A stretch of 64,000 nt of DNA from Hetaerina americana (taxonomy: Eukaryota; Arthropoda; Insecta; Odonata; Calopterygidae), in contig JAKTNV010000066.1 in assembly GCA_022747635.1 (NCBI GenBank), positions 2,194,501-2,258,500 on the forward strand. The letters run 5' to 3'. Numbering within the stretch: the first letter of the stretch is position 1; every line of letters begins with the position of its first letter. The notes beneath the pieces were generated by a model, which did no database searches, had not been told where the DNA came from, and saw only the letters and a list, made by a program, of their open reading frames with translations. Of the stretch, positions 11,301 through 21,831 are shown one piece after another. A program made the position numbers and the translations under genes.

Positions 11301-12110
11301 TGTAAGCCTCGTCTCTTATTAGACTACTGTTAAAGTTTCTGCTGTGTTTACCTGTCACTTAGTTTCTGAATTCCTGAAGCAGATGACGGAGTCCTTCGCC
11401 GAAACGTCGACAGAGCTGGGAAGGTCAAATCAAAGGAAGACCCGAGAAAAATAAATTCATCATATTTGAATAGAAGGCACAAACGGCCCCTACTATCAAA
11501 TTTTAATTGACTAAACCCCCATTTTATGCGCGACCATAATTATATTCTAACGAAACTCGTCTTACCTGCTAATAAAAATCTAGTGAGTGAAAGAAGGTTC
11601 ATATATCTCAAGGGTACTTTAATATTCGAAAAAATAATGATGGTGGATTTTAAATTAAACTATTCTTTTAGCCTTCACGCAAAGATTTTCTGATGACATC
11701 ACCACATATTTCGGCGATGGAGACTGGCTCTTTGGGTTTATCTAGTCTCTAAATTCAATATTTTAAGATCAGACGGGATAATGAACTACACATGAGCCAA
11801 TGATACAAATACTAAGACGCACACATGCATTCATACATAACTGATATCAGAAAATGCGGCCGGCATCGATATTCGATATAAGTATTTATCGCACTCGTAT
11901 AGTATGGTACCGTAAGAAGACATTTGCCCTCTATTCAAGGATTCAAATTACCATGTCATCGTTTGTCGAGGGTAATCGTGAAGATTAATGAGAACTTGAC
12001 GAAAAATGGAGAGAATTAAATATTTCTGAGGAGTGTTGGTACCCTATCAAAATTAGGGCCTCCCGTCAATGAGGGCCGAAAAATGTTTGTTGCAATAAAT
12101 CAGAAAGAAA
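11301..12110 (-). other. 3' flank of copy B, shared with copy C
   Basis: This non-coding stretch aligns along most of its length with 29800-30575, which lies in the same position downstream of copy C. Shared blocks include aacgtcga, ggtactttaatattcgaaaa and gagaacttgacgaaaaatgg. It shows that the gene copies were duplicated with at least 0.8 kb of downstream DNA. The mirror is 52671-53480. Confidence 0.7.
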
Positions 12111-12112
12111 TA

Positions 12113-12669
12113 CAGGGTTCGTCCGGAAAATAAGTATACTGAGCTCAGGAAAATAAATGTATTACACTTTTACATATCTTAAGCTAATATTCCTCAAAAT
12201 AGGACCCTTGTGAGTCGATACACTTGTTCCAGCGGCGTTCCCATTCCTGGAACGCTCCCGCGAAGGCATCATCGGGAACCTCTCGAAGACTCGTCGTCGA
12301 CCTCTTCTCTGCCCTCCACGAACATCTTGTGCCTCCGAAAGATCATGTTTCTGGACATGGCTGACTCCCCGTAAGCCTGGTTAATCATACCGACAGTTTC
12401 GGTAGACGATTTCCCAAGCTTTACCGCAAATTTGATGGAATAACGCTGCTCCAAAAACTTCGGCATCGCGTTCCGTGACGTGGGTCGAGCGTGGAGGTTC
12501 GCGTTAACAGAGCTCCTCACTACACCACAGCTCAGAGCCGACTGCCTTTTTCAGCGTCGCTTGCCAACACACCCCCCTCCAATCGCAGCCCGTCAGAGCG
12601 GTGCTGGGCGCGCCGCTTCAGGCGCGCCCAGCCCAGGAGTCAGTACACTTATTTTCCGGACGAACCCTG
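12113..12669 (-). mobile_element. Internally deleted mariner (557 bp)
   Basis: Inverted terminal repeats of about 28 bp start with cagggttcgtccggaaaa and are flanked by TA on both sides (12111-12112 and 12670-12671). On the minus strand 12269-12520 encodes the N-terminal helix-turn-helix region of a mariner transposase (MPKFLEQRYSIKFAVKLGK onward). It then joins directly to the last codons (FQEWERRWNKCIDSQGSYF). The whole catalytic D,D34D region is missing, so movement would need a transposase from elsewhere. A perfect GC-rich hairpin with a 12-bp stem and 6-base loop lies at 12603-12632. Sister copies are at 52112-52668 and 33328-33853. Confidence 0.85.
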
Positions 12670-12671
12670 TA

Positions 12672-13046
12672 TTTCTCTATTGTTTCAAGTGAAACAGTGG
12701 GAGATGTAACAGAGCAGCAGATGGCGCAAGTGGTTTGCGCGCATTACCTGAAATCAAACAGTGATTACTTCTAGCATATCGTGACTTCCCGCAAGGTTAT
12801 ATTCACAGCAAGGAGCAGATTGGCTTTCATTGCATTGAATGGCTTTTCTCTGGATTATAATACCTCAAAGGACATACACCAGGCAGTATCCATTTGAGTG
12901 AGCTTGTCTCCACCCTGTTTAAAGTATTGATAACCCATTGCTTCGGCGACTCTCTTGCTGAACCATCGGATTTCCCTCCGGAACTGCTTCTGTCCAGGGA
13001 ACTGACCCTTGCCGATGGACAGGGCTATCCCGAGTACACTGGCTTC
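12672..13046 (-). other. Copy B 3' untranslated region
   Basis: This region is homologous to the 3' UTRs of copies C (30576-30945) and D (62695-63060). At the position where C and D have AATAAA, copy B has AATAGA (minus 12681-12676), a weaker poly(A) signal. The deleted mariner is inserted just beyond it. Confidence 0.65.
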
Positions 13047-13336
13047 CTATTCCTTGTCGTGGTACTTGGGCAACTTCACGCAGACTCCGGCTGGCCGGTG
13101 TGGGTGTTCGTGGCTGTCACTGGAGTCGCTGGAATCGTGAGAACTGGAACTGCTGCTGTGAGAGTGCGAGGGTTTATGAGGTTTGTGGGGTTTGTGTTCC
13201 TCGCTGGAACTGCCATGGCTGTAGCTATAATGGTAAGGCTTCTTTTGACGGTCACAGCCATACCCTTCGTCCAATTGGGTGGGACTATCTAGAGCCCTTT
13301 CATAGGCTTCTACATTCCCCGTCATCTCATTTTCCT
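13047..13336 (-). pseudogene. Copy B exon 3 (left arm), orphan Ser/His-rich exon
   Basis: This exon starts after a clear acceptor (gttgatctctcag) and stays open to a TAG at 13049-13047. With the G left over from exon 2 it reads EENEMTGNVEAYERALDSP and continues to SHGSSSEEHKPHKP, SHSHSSSSSSHDSSDSSDS and KLPKYHDKE. The frame and acceptor phase match copies C and D. No exon 2 or promoter was found for it. About 0.5 kb upstream its intron gives way to a Helitron fragment at about 13859. It is therefore probably not expressed as a secreted protein, unless it is spliced to a distant exon. The mirrored exon at 51445-51734 encodes the same residues. Confidence 0.75.
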
Positions 13337-13858
13337 CTGAGAGATCAACGATCAATGACTTGGTTAGGGCAAGGTAATCTGCATAATAATCATTAAGTTC
13401 TACGTCTCAACGAAATTGCACCAATGTTCCGTCTATCATTCAAGAGTTTAATAAAAATCACATGCACCTGCCTACCAACAGACAAATTAACATCAAAACC
13501 GACAAAGATATGGCTCGGGTTCGAAACATGTTGGATTCCGACCGCCGGTTGATAATCAAGATGGTTGCCAATGTACTAAACTTGACTTATCACGCCTGAC
13601 TCTTCACTTTTCGTACTAAACTTGAAGTTTTCTGCTACGTTTTGCATTGTTATGGAATATTAAGTAATGAGGAAAGTGCGCTAAGCTCGTGCCCAATGTG
13701 TTATCAGACAACAAAAAAAGACCAACCGAGCGGGAAACGCAAGTTAACCTTTTGGTTAGTAAATCTTCATTGGTTAATGCGAGACACGACTTAAATTATA
13801 CAAGACTCTATAAGTTAAGTATATAAGTTAAACCCATTCTTTCATTCCAATGGGTTGG
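13337..13858 (-). other. Copy B residual intron 2
   Basis: This is non-coding. The part near 13800-13858 (cttgtataatttaagt, cccattggaatgaaa on the minus strand) matches intron 2 of copy D at 59170-59240. It is therefore what remains of the gene's intron. The sequence beyond it changes to Helitron. Confidence 0.6.
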
Positions 13859-14404
13859 CGAATTGGAAATTGAATTAGTTTAAATTCTAAGGGCAGGATC
13901 TCTTTTTTTCAAGTGCATAATTTAAAGATCCTCTAAAAGTACTTCGTCTTTATTCAACCTTCAAATGTAAATTTTTCTTTAAGTTTTCAATGTAAATGTT
14001 GCTAAAAAAACTATTATTATTATTGGCATTGAATGCATAAGTATACAAAAATGTTTATCGCCATTAGGTACTCCAGTTTATTACCCGAATCATTTAATTT
14101 ATAAACACACGCAAGTCGACGCCATTATATGATAAACGTGACAGTGTTGATGACAAATGTTTTCCCGGAGGGAAATAAGGAGAACTGCGTAGCACTTGGA
14201 CATTCCATTTTAATCCATGAATTGTTTTCAGATAAACGGGTTTGAGTTTATCAAATGAGTAGTTTGATATTTGCGTTGAATATATATCGTAGCGTGCACA
14301 TTTTACAATAGAGTCTACAATAGAGTTCGGCCATACCGAAGTCATTTTTGGTGATATGCCAATGCATTATGTAAAGGCCATGTATAGCAGGGAAGTATCC
14401 TCAT
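13859..14404 (-). mobile_element. Helitron fragment 1 (left arm)
   Basis: This is closely similar to 17445-17998, which continues into a recognisable Helitron helicase C-terminus. Here the copy stops just before the helicase motif and joins the residual intron of copy B. It has no intact reading frame. The mirror is 50377-50922. Confidence 0.6.
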
Positions 14405-14439
14405 TAGCGACCATTGCCTCGTCACGAAATCCACAAAAT

Positions 14440-14876
14440 GTTTGTGGGATTTCGTGATTGAATGTGTATTAGGCCAGTGTGGCTCGTCTCTTCTTCTGGC
14501 TATGCGTGCCACGAAAGGCACTGTATGATGTTATATGATTCCTTTGCTACTATCCTTTCCTCTGTGTGACATGTCTACTTCTCCTTTGGTGGGTGAAACA
14601 GCTCCCTAACGCAATCACATGGCCAATGAATCAGGGCACTTGGTTGCATAAAGCATCGCAGATTTCAGTGTAAATTACGTTTAAAAACGTTTCCTGGATA
14701 GCTCAAGTGGTTAAAAGCCTCCGCCCGGCATGTGGAAATATCCGGAGTTCATTTTCCAAGCTAGGAAATATTTTTACTTTCGTGATCCGCTTGATTCCGC
14801 CTTCCCCACCTCTCCTGTGTTCGTCCTTTATGTGTGTTCGTATCCCTTTTCTATGCATCTGTTTTCATATAAATGA
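14440..14876 (+). mobile_element. Diverged 452-bp-family repeat (left arm)
   Basis: It follows the monomer order from gggatttcgtgattgaatgtg through gtgggtgaaacagc to a decayed tRNA-like segment (gatagctcaagtggttaaaa, near 14697). About 20 percent of positions differ from the array. It ends at ataaatgagta, where a (TA)n tract starts. Confidence 0.8.
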
Positions 14877-14921
<45 letters not shown>

Positions 14922-15014
14922 TATGAGTGTGTATATATATATATATATGTAAAAATATATATATATATTTTTATTTATTATTTTATTATATTTACATATA
15001 TGTATATATATATA
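14877..15014. repeat. (TA)n microsatellite (left arm)
   Basis: TA dinucleotides are mixed with short T-rich interruptions. The tract lies between the diverged and the array-like copies of the 452-bp family. Confidence 0.9.
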
Positions 15015-15566
15015 CGTCCTTTATACGTGTTCCTATCCCTTTTCCTTATATATGTTTCTGTATATATGAGTATTTATTCGCCGTTTGGCGGGATTTCGTG
15101 TTTGAATGTGTATTTGGCCAATGTGGCTCATCTCTTTCTTCTGGCTATGCGTGCCACGAAACGCACTGTTCTTTTCCTGTATGATGTTGTATTAATTCTA
15201 ACCACTTTCCTTTCCTCTTGTGTATTGTCTATTTCTCCTTTGGTGGGTGAAACAGCCCCCTGACGCCATCTCTTGGCTAAAGAATCGGGGCGCTTGGCGA
15301 CATATAAGACCCACGGATCTCAGGGTAAATTACATATCCTCGATAGCTCAAGTGGTTAAGAGCATCCGCCCGGCAAGTGGAAAGATCCGGTGTTCGAGTC
15401 CCGGTTGAGGAAATATTTTTACTCTTGTGATCCGTTCGATTCCGCCTTCCCCACCTCTATTGTGTTCGTCCTTTATACGTGTTCCTATCCCTTTTCCTTA
15501 TATATGTTTCTGTATATATGAGTATTTATTCGCTGTTTGGCGGGATTTCGTGTTTGAATGTGTATT
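15015..15566 (+). repeat. Array-like 452-bp repeat, 1.2 copies (left arm)
   Basis: This is nearly identical to the main array, with a complete tRNA-like segment at 15337-15411 followed by TTTTT. It carries the attaat variant (15192) seen in only one array monomer, the one at 4099. It ends at gaatgtgta, again into (TA)n. Confidence 0.9.
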
Positions 15567-15682
15567 ACATATATATATATATATATATATACACTCATAT
15601 GTATATATATGTATTTATTTATATATTAATATATATATATATATATAAATAAAAAATCTATATATTATATATATCTATTAAA
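15567..15682. repeat. (TA)n microsatellite (left arm)
   Basis: This TA-rich tract has TTTATTTA interruptions. Confidence 0.85.
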
Positions 15683-15696
15683 TCGGCGTTTTTAAT

Positions 15697-16265
15697 TGTT
15701 TCTATACATTCCATTTCGGTATTCCCGATGCAGTAAGCGAATCAACCCTAATTCGATTCCGCATATTTTTTCCAAGCACCTCCCTTCATTTCGCACAGCA
15801 TGCCTACTTCGTGCCCTTTCCTCCGTGCCTCTTCTACCCTCGGGCACCGCTCTCAACCGTTACGTAACCTGTGCCACTTCTTAATCAATATGCTTTGGTG
15901 TTTGGGTGACGAGGAGTAATTTCAAGCAGCAGCAAAAGAGAGATATGGGATAATTGAGCATGAGAGTACTTCGGGATAATAAGAGCGATAAAATGCGAGA
16001 CGCTTCCGAAAAGCAGGAATCGCATGCGTCATATCTTCCGTGCAAATAAGAAAGTCGAGTTCATGAATTCGCAAAATTCCATGCCCCCCAAACCCATATT
16101 GAAATATCGCGTCAAATATGAAACAACAGTTTGGCATTAAGAGATGAAGTGAAAAAAAGGCATTTTAATGAATAGCGTAAAAAGACGTGTTCCCAGTTGA
16201 ACGTATGCTGCATTAGGAACACGGAGGTGGCATGTTTAGAATCATTTAAATCTTTGTGCGTTATG
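15697..16265 (+). repeat. Unclassified dispersed repeat R1, copy 1 (left arm)
   Basis: About 570 bp from gtttctatacatt to aatctttgtgcgttat recurs in direct orientation at 18735-19328, with roughly 95 percent identity by eye. Copy 2 has short insertions. I see no coding potential and no TG...CA ends, so I do not call it an LTR. Confidence 0.7.
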
Positions 16266-16915
16266 GCACTACGTAGGCGAAGGAAGAGATGGTGATTAGG
16301 TGGGGAACTATGGTTTAGGTACGAGGAATGACCGCAGGGAGAAAGCAGTTGAGTTCTGCAGGAGACAGGGGTTAGTCATCACCAACACCTGGTTTAGACG
16401 CCACAAAAGACGCAGGTATACATGGAAAATGCCAGGTCACTAAGAAAGGTATCAGCTAGATTATATTCTGGCTATACACAGGTTTAGGAATAGTGTGATA
16501 AATTCCCACAGCTTCCCGGGAGAGGATGCGGACTCTGACGAGAATTTAGTTGTTATGAAATATAGCGGTATAAAGGTAAATCAGGGGCGGCGGTTTAGAA
16601 AATGGAATGTAGAAGCATTAAATTGATTAAAAAGGAAGGAGTACCAAAGTAAAAGAAATCATTCCACAGCAAAGATGAATGAGAGGAAGAAATGGAAGAA
16701 TGTAAATGCAGAGGCAGGCAAAATGAAGTACAACGATATGAAAAAATAAAGGGTAGGAACAGGATATAGATGTTGGACAAGATGAAGAAAGTTAGAAAAT
16801 ATTCAGAGATGAAGAGTAACCTGATGTAGGATGCGGAATTTGGTGTTTTTTGTTTTAAAATATGTATTTGGTAGCTGTGTCCATCCAAAAATTACCTTAA
16901 CCGGTATATTAATTT
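16266..16915 (+). mobile_element. LINE family 1 fragment, endonuclease end and 3' tail (left arm)
   Basis: The plus strand retains the end of the endonuclease domain (RNDRREKAVEFCRRQGLVI), the linker (HSFPGEDADSDENLVV) and NERKKWKNVNAEAGKMKYND. It then jumps to the family 3' tail (ccttaaccggtat). The reverse transcriptase is missing, so this copy is internally deleted. Several stops are present. Confidence 0.75.
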
Positions 16916-17039
16916 TATTTAGTTAATTACTTTGACCAGTTTGGGTACTGCATTTATAAACCATCACCAGTGAACCGATTATAATCATATATTCTGTCTC
17001 AGGTGTAACTTAATGGAATCTGTATAAAATTTTGAAATG

Positions 17040-17998
17040 AAATGAAATAGTTGACTTTGCAATTCCGTCAACTTTTGTGAAATTCCTTAAAAAGTTTGTA
17101 GATTTGGAAGGTCAATTATATTTATTCTATTTCAATGTGCTAATCATATTGGACTTGTTAAAATAATACAAGGAGAATTATTCAATCAAACTACAAAAAT
17201 AAGTATTGCAATGGCTTGTCAGAAAGGCGTCTTCTTCTTGTTTATCTCCTCATATCTACATTATCGTTCATTCTTTTGTGTCAAGCCGCATGTGATACAG
17301 AACAATTTTTTTTCTTTCATCCGGAGCAAGAACAAATAAAGGGTCTGGCTTACCAACCCGTGGACATGCTAGATTTAGATCACAAACACTAAACGATTGG
17401 CCTTGTGATTTGTTAATCGTCATCGCGAATGCAACGAGAATTGGAAATAGAATTGGTTTAAATTCTAAGGGAAGGATCTTTTTTTTTCAAGTACATAATT
17501 TAAAGACCGTCTAAAAGTACTTCGTCTTTATTCAACCTTCATATGTATATTTGTCTTCAAGTTTGCAAGGTAAATGTTGCTAAAAACTATTATTATTGGC
17601 ATTGAATGAAATGGCATACAAAAATGTTTATCGCCATTAGGTACTCGAGTTTTTTACCCAGATAATTTAATTTATAAACTCACTACCGATTCTACATCAA
17701 GTCGACGCCATTATATGATACGCGTGACAGTGTTGACGACAAATATTTTCCCGGAGGGAAATAAAGAGAACTGCGTAGCACTCGGACACTCAAATTTAAT
17801 CCTAGAATTTTTTTCAGATAAACGGGTTTGAGTTTATAAAATGAGTAGTTTGATATAATTGTATTGCGTTGAATATATATTGTAGCGTGCACATTTTAAA
17901 ATAGAGCCAACAATAGAGTACGGCGATACCGAAGTCATTATTGGTGATATGCCAATGCATTATGTAAAGACCATGGATAACAAGGAAGTATCCTTATT
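17040..17998 (-). mobile_element. Helitron fragment 2 with helicase C-terminus (left arm)
   Basis: On the minus strand 17480-17290 encodes FPILVAFAMTINKSQGQSF, then VCDLNLACPRVGKPDPLFV and LAPDERKKIVLYH. These correspond to the last helicase motifs of the Pif1-like RepHel protein of Helitrons. The normal GQLYVACSRV stretch is shortened, so the copy is defective. Sequence further down matches the downstream part of Helitron fragment 3. I did not find the CTRR terminus. The mirror is 46791-47749. Confidence 0.8.
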
Positions 17999-18119
17999 TA
18001 GAATTCCATCTGTACTATGAAATATTAGAGTAAAACTTTAGAATCACAAAATAACCCTTTCGTAATCGCGTACATTTGCGCGCCCGTTGCGTTGCGATGG
18101 TACCAATTGCTATTCTATT

Positions 18120-18715
18120 TATATGGCACCCTACAAGATACCGATAGGGAGTGTGGCAGGGGAAGATTATACCACATACTACTTTAGACCCAGAAAACTC
18201 AACTACACCTGGTTCTTTCAGTTAAGCGTAATTTTATTCTGATTCCTTATGCTGTTACGGAATAATGAATTCTCTTAAATCTATCGGTTCTATAATTATT
18301 GTATTTGATTTAAAAAATATATCTCTCCAACTTTAGTGAAATTTGGGCAATAATACATTTTTAATATCACTGCCAAAAATACGACTTTTATCTGTAATTT
18401 AACATTCGCTAGTCAGCCTATTTGCTCCAATATTTTGGATATGCTACTAAGTTTATCGTAAGAGCGCTTTACAAATCTATCTCCACTACGCTGCACGCGA
18501 TCCAATTCGCCAATTTATCCAACTTCATGAGGATCCCATGATATACTCCAGCAGCGCCAGTTGTATAAACAAGACCTAAAAAGCTACGAATAACATTTCT
18601 CTTTGACATTTTCATCACTTTTAACTAGTACTCTTCCAATAAATCCTTTTCTTTCTTAGCTTGCCCAAATATCCCCCCCAGTATGTGTTTTATCCAGGAG
18701 AGATCGAGAGTAAGG
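18120..18715 (-). mobile_element. CR1-like LINE fragment (left arm)
   Basis: The minus strand resembles the C-terminal half of the CR1-like element at 37047-38215, including SDENVKEKCY, a decayed EYIMGSS region, DRVQRSGDRFVKRSYDKLSS and the terminal region. It has many stops. The mirror is 46074-46669. Confidence 0.7.
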
Positions 18716-18734
18716 GGTAACACCATAGACATTA

Positions 18735-19328
18735 GTTTCTATACATTATATTTAGGTACTCCCGATGCAGCAGGCGAATTAACCCTAATTCAATTCCGCA
18801 TATTTTTTACTCGTACCTCCCTTCATTTCGCACAGCATGCCTATCCTTTTCCTGCCTCTACTTCGCTTGCATAACGGTCTCCGCCCCGCGTGCCATATTT
18901 CCAATTCCTAATCAATATGCTTTGGTGTTTGGGTGACGAGGAGTAATTTCAAGCAGTAGCAAAAGAGAGAAATGGGATAATTGAGCATGAGAGTACTTCG
19001 GGATAATAAGAGCGATAAAATGCGAGACTCTTCCGAAAAGCAGGAATCGCATGCGTCATATCTTCCGTGCAAATAAGAAAGTCGAGTTCACATATTCGCA
19101 AAATTCCATTCCCCCAAACCCATATTGAAATATAGCGTCAAATATGAAACAACAGTTTGGAGTGAAGTGAAAGTGGAATGTGAACAGTGGAATGAATTGA
19201 AAAAAAGGCATTTTAATGAATTATTTCTATGAATAGTGTAAAAAGACGTGTTCCCAGTTGAACGTATGCTGCATTAGGAACACGGAGATGGCATGTTTAG
19301 AATCATTTTAATCTTTGTCCGTTACCCT
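18735..19328 (+). repeat. Unclassified dispersed repeat R1, copy 2 (left arm)
   Basis: This is the second direct copy of R1, 3.0 kb from the first. It has short extra segments, for example near 19165-19190. It is flanked by unrelated fragments. The mirror is 45461-46054. Confidence 0.7.
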
Positions 19329-19775
19329 GACTTACGACCTTTCATTGGTGAATATTATGGGTACGCCACTATGTTTATTATTACCATAATCAACTAATCT
19401 AGAATCTCTATGATGCACGCGACGGAATACCTCATAGTAAACTGCTACCAAAGCTGGAAGTCTTTGGTGCATATAAAAATATCCTGGGCTGGATTGAAGG
19501 CCTTTGGATGTGTCGGGTTGAAAAATTACTGAAAGATGAAGTTAGCTCAAATACAGTAGAGGTGATATCATGATTACTACGGGGAAGAAATACATAGACT
19601 CTGGAGTCAATTGTGAGATTTTCCAAAGATTTTAACTCTGAAAGGCCTATAGAACATGCTGCTGGTACATGCATGGGATTCTCGCAAATTTGAATTTATT
19701 GCCGAATTATTATTGCCGTACAGAGTAGATGAATTGGATTCGTAAGACGCATTTAAGTTAATTTTAATAGTATTT
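19329..19775 (-). other. Unassigned sequence with a short open frame (left arm)
   Basis: An 80-codon minus-strand frame at 19432-19674 (starting MHVPAACSIGLSELKSLENL) is open but has no family I recognise. It is probably part of a repeat. The mirrored frame is 45115-45357. Confidence 0.35.
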
Positions 19776-20040
19776 TCAAAATGTTAGAGGATCTAGGCTG
19801 GGAATCACTCAATAGAGTGAAGGTTATATTACACAGATTGAAGCTGTTGCATATAAATTGGAAGGAAATCTCTTTCGTGGTGATGTTGAAAGTGTATCCT
19901 TACCCCCATCGCACTACAGAAGGAGAGATCATGTCTATGAAACTAGAGGGAATAAGTGTAGAGCAAATAGATTTAAGTTGTTATTTTTTCCTCAAACGAC
20001 CATTGCCTCGTCACGAAATCCACAAAATGTTTGTCGTATT
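19776..20040 (+). mobile_element. CR1-like LINE C-terminal fragment (left arm)
   Basis: The frame MLEDLGWESLNRVKVILHRL matches the LLENLGWDSLKQRRLQYRL region of the intact-frame CR1-like element at 37700-37780. Shifted frames then continue to FFPQTTIASS, the family's FFPRTIR end. Confidence 0.75.
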
Positions 20041-20620
20041 GCAAAGCCAATTATCTCATTTAGTTAATCATATTTGACTTGTCATAATAATATATGGAAA
20101 GCATTTGAATAATGCTACAAAAACAATTATTACGATGTCTTGTCAGAGGGATACTTTCTTTATTCAATCTTTCCTTACATCCATTCGAGTTTATTCTCTT
20201 GAATTAAGCCCCTTCTGATATAGAGTATTTTTTGTTTTGTCATCAGTCGCAAGAAGAAATGCAGCGGATGGTTTACCAAAAGGTGCAAAAATGCCACTTA
20301 TAATTGACCACGAGAGAGACATGTATTTTCTAGATTCAGACTACAAACGCTCAACGATTGACCTTGTGATTAGTTAACAGTCATCGCGAATGTAACACGA
20401 ATCGGAAAATGAATTCGTTTAATCTCAAAGAGTATATCGGTTGGGATCCTTGGAATCTTCTGAATGAGAACTTCATCATCTTCGAACTTTCCTTTGAGTA
20501 TACTTAGTCTCGTGAATCATATTGATCATCAGTTTTCTATCACCAAACTCGTTCCATCGCATAGGTCTGGTTGTTTTAGGTTTCGAAGCATCATATATCT
20601 GCTCCGTAGTATCAAAGCAC
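20041..20620 (-). mobile_element. Helitron fragment 3 with helicase C-terminus (left arm)
   Basis: This is the best Helitron signature in the window. On the minus strand the order is LRNLKQPDLCDGTSLVI, VLIQKIPRIPTD, HFPIRVTFAMTVN, a stop, SQGQSLSVCSLNLENTC and LSRGQL, then a frameshift to ATDDKTKNTLYQKGL. These are conserved segments of the RepHel helicase C-terminus. The stops and frameshift make it non-functional. The downstream part (20041-20215) aligns with Helitron fragment 2. Confidence 0.85.
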
Positions 20621-21210
20621 ACAAGGCGCCTGGTCCGGAAGAAACATGTGCTGGAATATTAAAGGAATTAGCAAAAGGCATTGCCCCTTTTTAAATTTTG
20701 TTTTTCTAAAATCGACAGAAGAAGGCTCAGTGCCTCGCGACTGGAAGCTAGCCCATATAACTCCCATCTACAAAGGCGGCGATAGGGATAAACCAACCAA
20801 TTACCGACCCATTTCTTTAGTATTGATCTCTTGTAAAATATTGAAACGCATTATTTTCACTACCATTATGGGATTTCTTGACAGTAGGAAAATACTAATC
20901 CACACCCAGCACGGATTTAGGAAAAGCAGATCTTGCGAAACACAACTTGGTCTCTTCATTCACGATATACTTAGATCGGGAGAAAACAACACACAAGTCG
21001 ATGCAGTACTCTTGGATTTAAAAAAAGCCTTCGACAAAGTCCCACTCAATAAACTGTTACATAAACCTAAATACTATGGAATAAATGAGAATATTATTAA
21101 TTGGATAAGAGACTTCTTGTCAAATCGCAAACAAATAGTAGTCATTGATGGGTTGTGCTCAACGAAGAGAGATGTAACTTCGGGCGTCCCCCAGGGGAAG
21201 TGTAATAGGG
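20600..21210 (+). mobile_element. CR1-like LINE reverse transcriptase fragment (left arm)
   Basis: The sequence encodes KAHKAPGPEETCAGILKEL, then, after a frameshift near 20690, NYRPISLVLISCKILKRII, HTQHGFRKSRSCETQL, AVLLDLKKAFDKVP (motif A) and VTSGVPQG (motif B). It is cut at about 21210, where an inverted family-1 LINE piece follows. The catalytic ADD box is missing from this piece. The mirror is 43579-44189. Confidence 0.85.
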
Positions 21211-21831
21211 CCCTTAATAACTTGGTTGTTTGGTGGCTTGTGTACCTGGATAAAAACAAAGTTCGTCGGTTCTACTTTTTCCTCTACTAGTAATGTTCTA
21301 TCCGTTACCTCATCTATGTTGACTACGCTTCTTCCTACCTCTTCATTTAATACTATGGCAACCCCGCGTTTGCTCTCGTCCCCACCGCTGTATATTATTC
21401 TATAGTGATCACTCCAGTAATCCCCGCTATCCCTCCGTCTCACCTCGCATAGACCTAAAATATCTATATTTCCCTTTTCTATCTCTCGCTTAACATTCTC
21501 CAATTCCCCTGTCCTCATCATTGTCCTAACATTCACCTTCCTATTCTAGCTAATGTGGTCTTCTTCTTCTGCGTCTTCTGTCCTGCTGCTGCCTGTTTTC
21601 CCTTGCAAGGGTTTCGTGGGATGACGACCGCGGAAGCCGTGCCTCCCCCGCTGCCGGGCACGACACACGGCCGATTGGCCCGAGATCCGTAGTTGCCAGG
21701 ACTCAAAATCTCTGTATTGTCCATCATTTAATTCTTGGGAAAGATAAATGATGTGGTTTCCCGTTGCCTTCCTCAATAGTGTTTTTAACGTGACACCATC
21801 ACTTACTGGCCGCCCCACTGGGGTCAGACGC
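21211..21831 (-). mobile_element. LINE family 1 leader and endonuclease start (left arm)
   Basis: The minus strand carries the 5' leader (21831-21546) and the start of the endonuclease frame (21536-21230). The frame reads MNVRTMMRTGELENVKREIE, DILGLCEVRRRDSGDYW, IIYSGGDESKRGVAIVLN and FIQVHKPPNNQ. It breaks off against the CR1-like fragment. The same junction is present in the right arm, so it predates the inverted duplication. Confidence 0.85.

Larger units (their letters stand above)
10384..21831 (+). repeat. Left arm of an 11.4-kb inverted duplication
   Basis: The sequence from 10384 to 21831 reappears reverse-complemented at 42958-54397. Paired positions sum to 64781 in the outer part and 64789 in the inner part, so only a few bases of insertion or deletion separate the arms. 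I saw isolated substitutions (for example in the T-rich run after the tRNA-like segment near 15411) and a 3-base indel near 15728. The arms carry the same transposon fragments and the same copy B exon 3. The outer boundary lies at the end of the LINE leader 10003-10383, and the inner boundary lies within another copy of that leader. Confidence 0.95.

Noticed and set aside
12894..13292. 132-codon plus-strand frame in the left arm (and its mirror 51489-51887)
   Set aside because: It is the antisense of copy B exon 3 and its 3' UTR. The spliced family frame on the other strand explains the openness.
15697..19328. LTR retrotransposon bounded by repeat R1
   Set aside because: There are no TG...CA ends, primer-binding site, or gag, protease or integrase frames between the copies.
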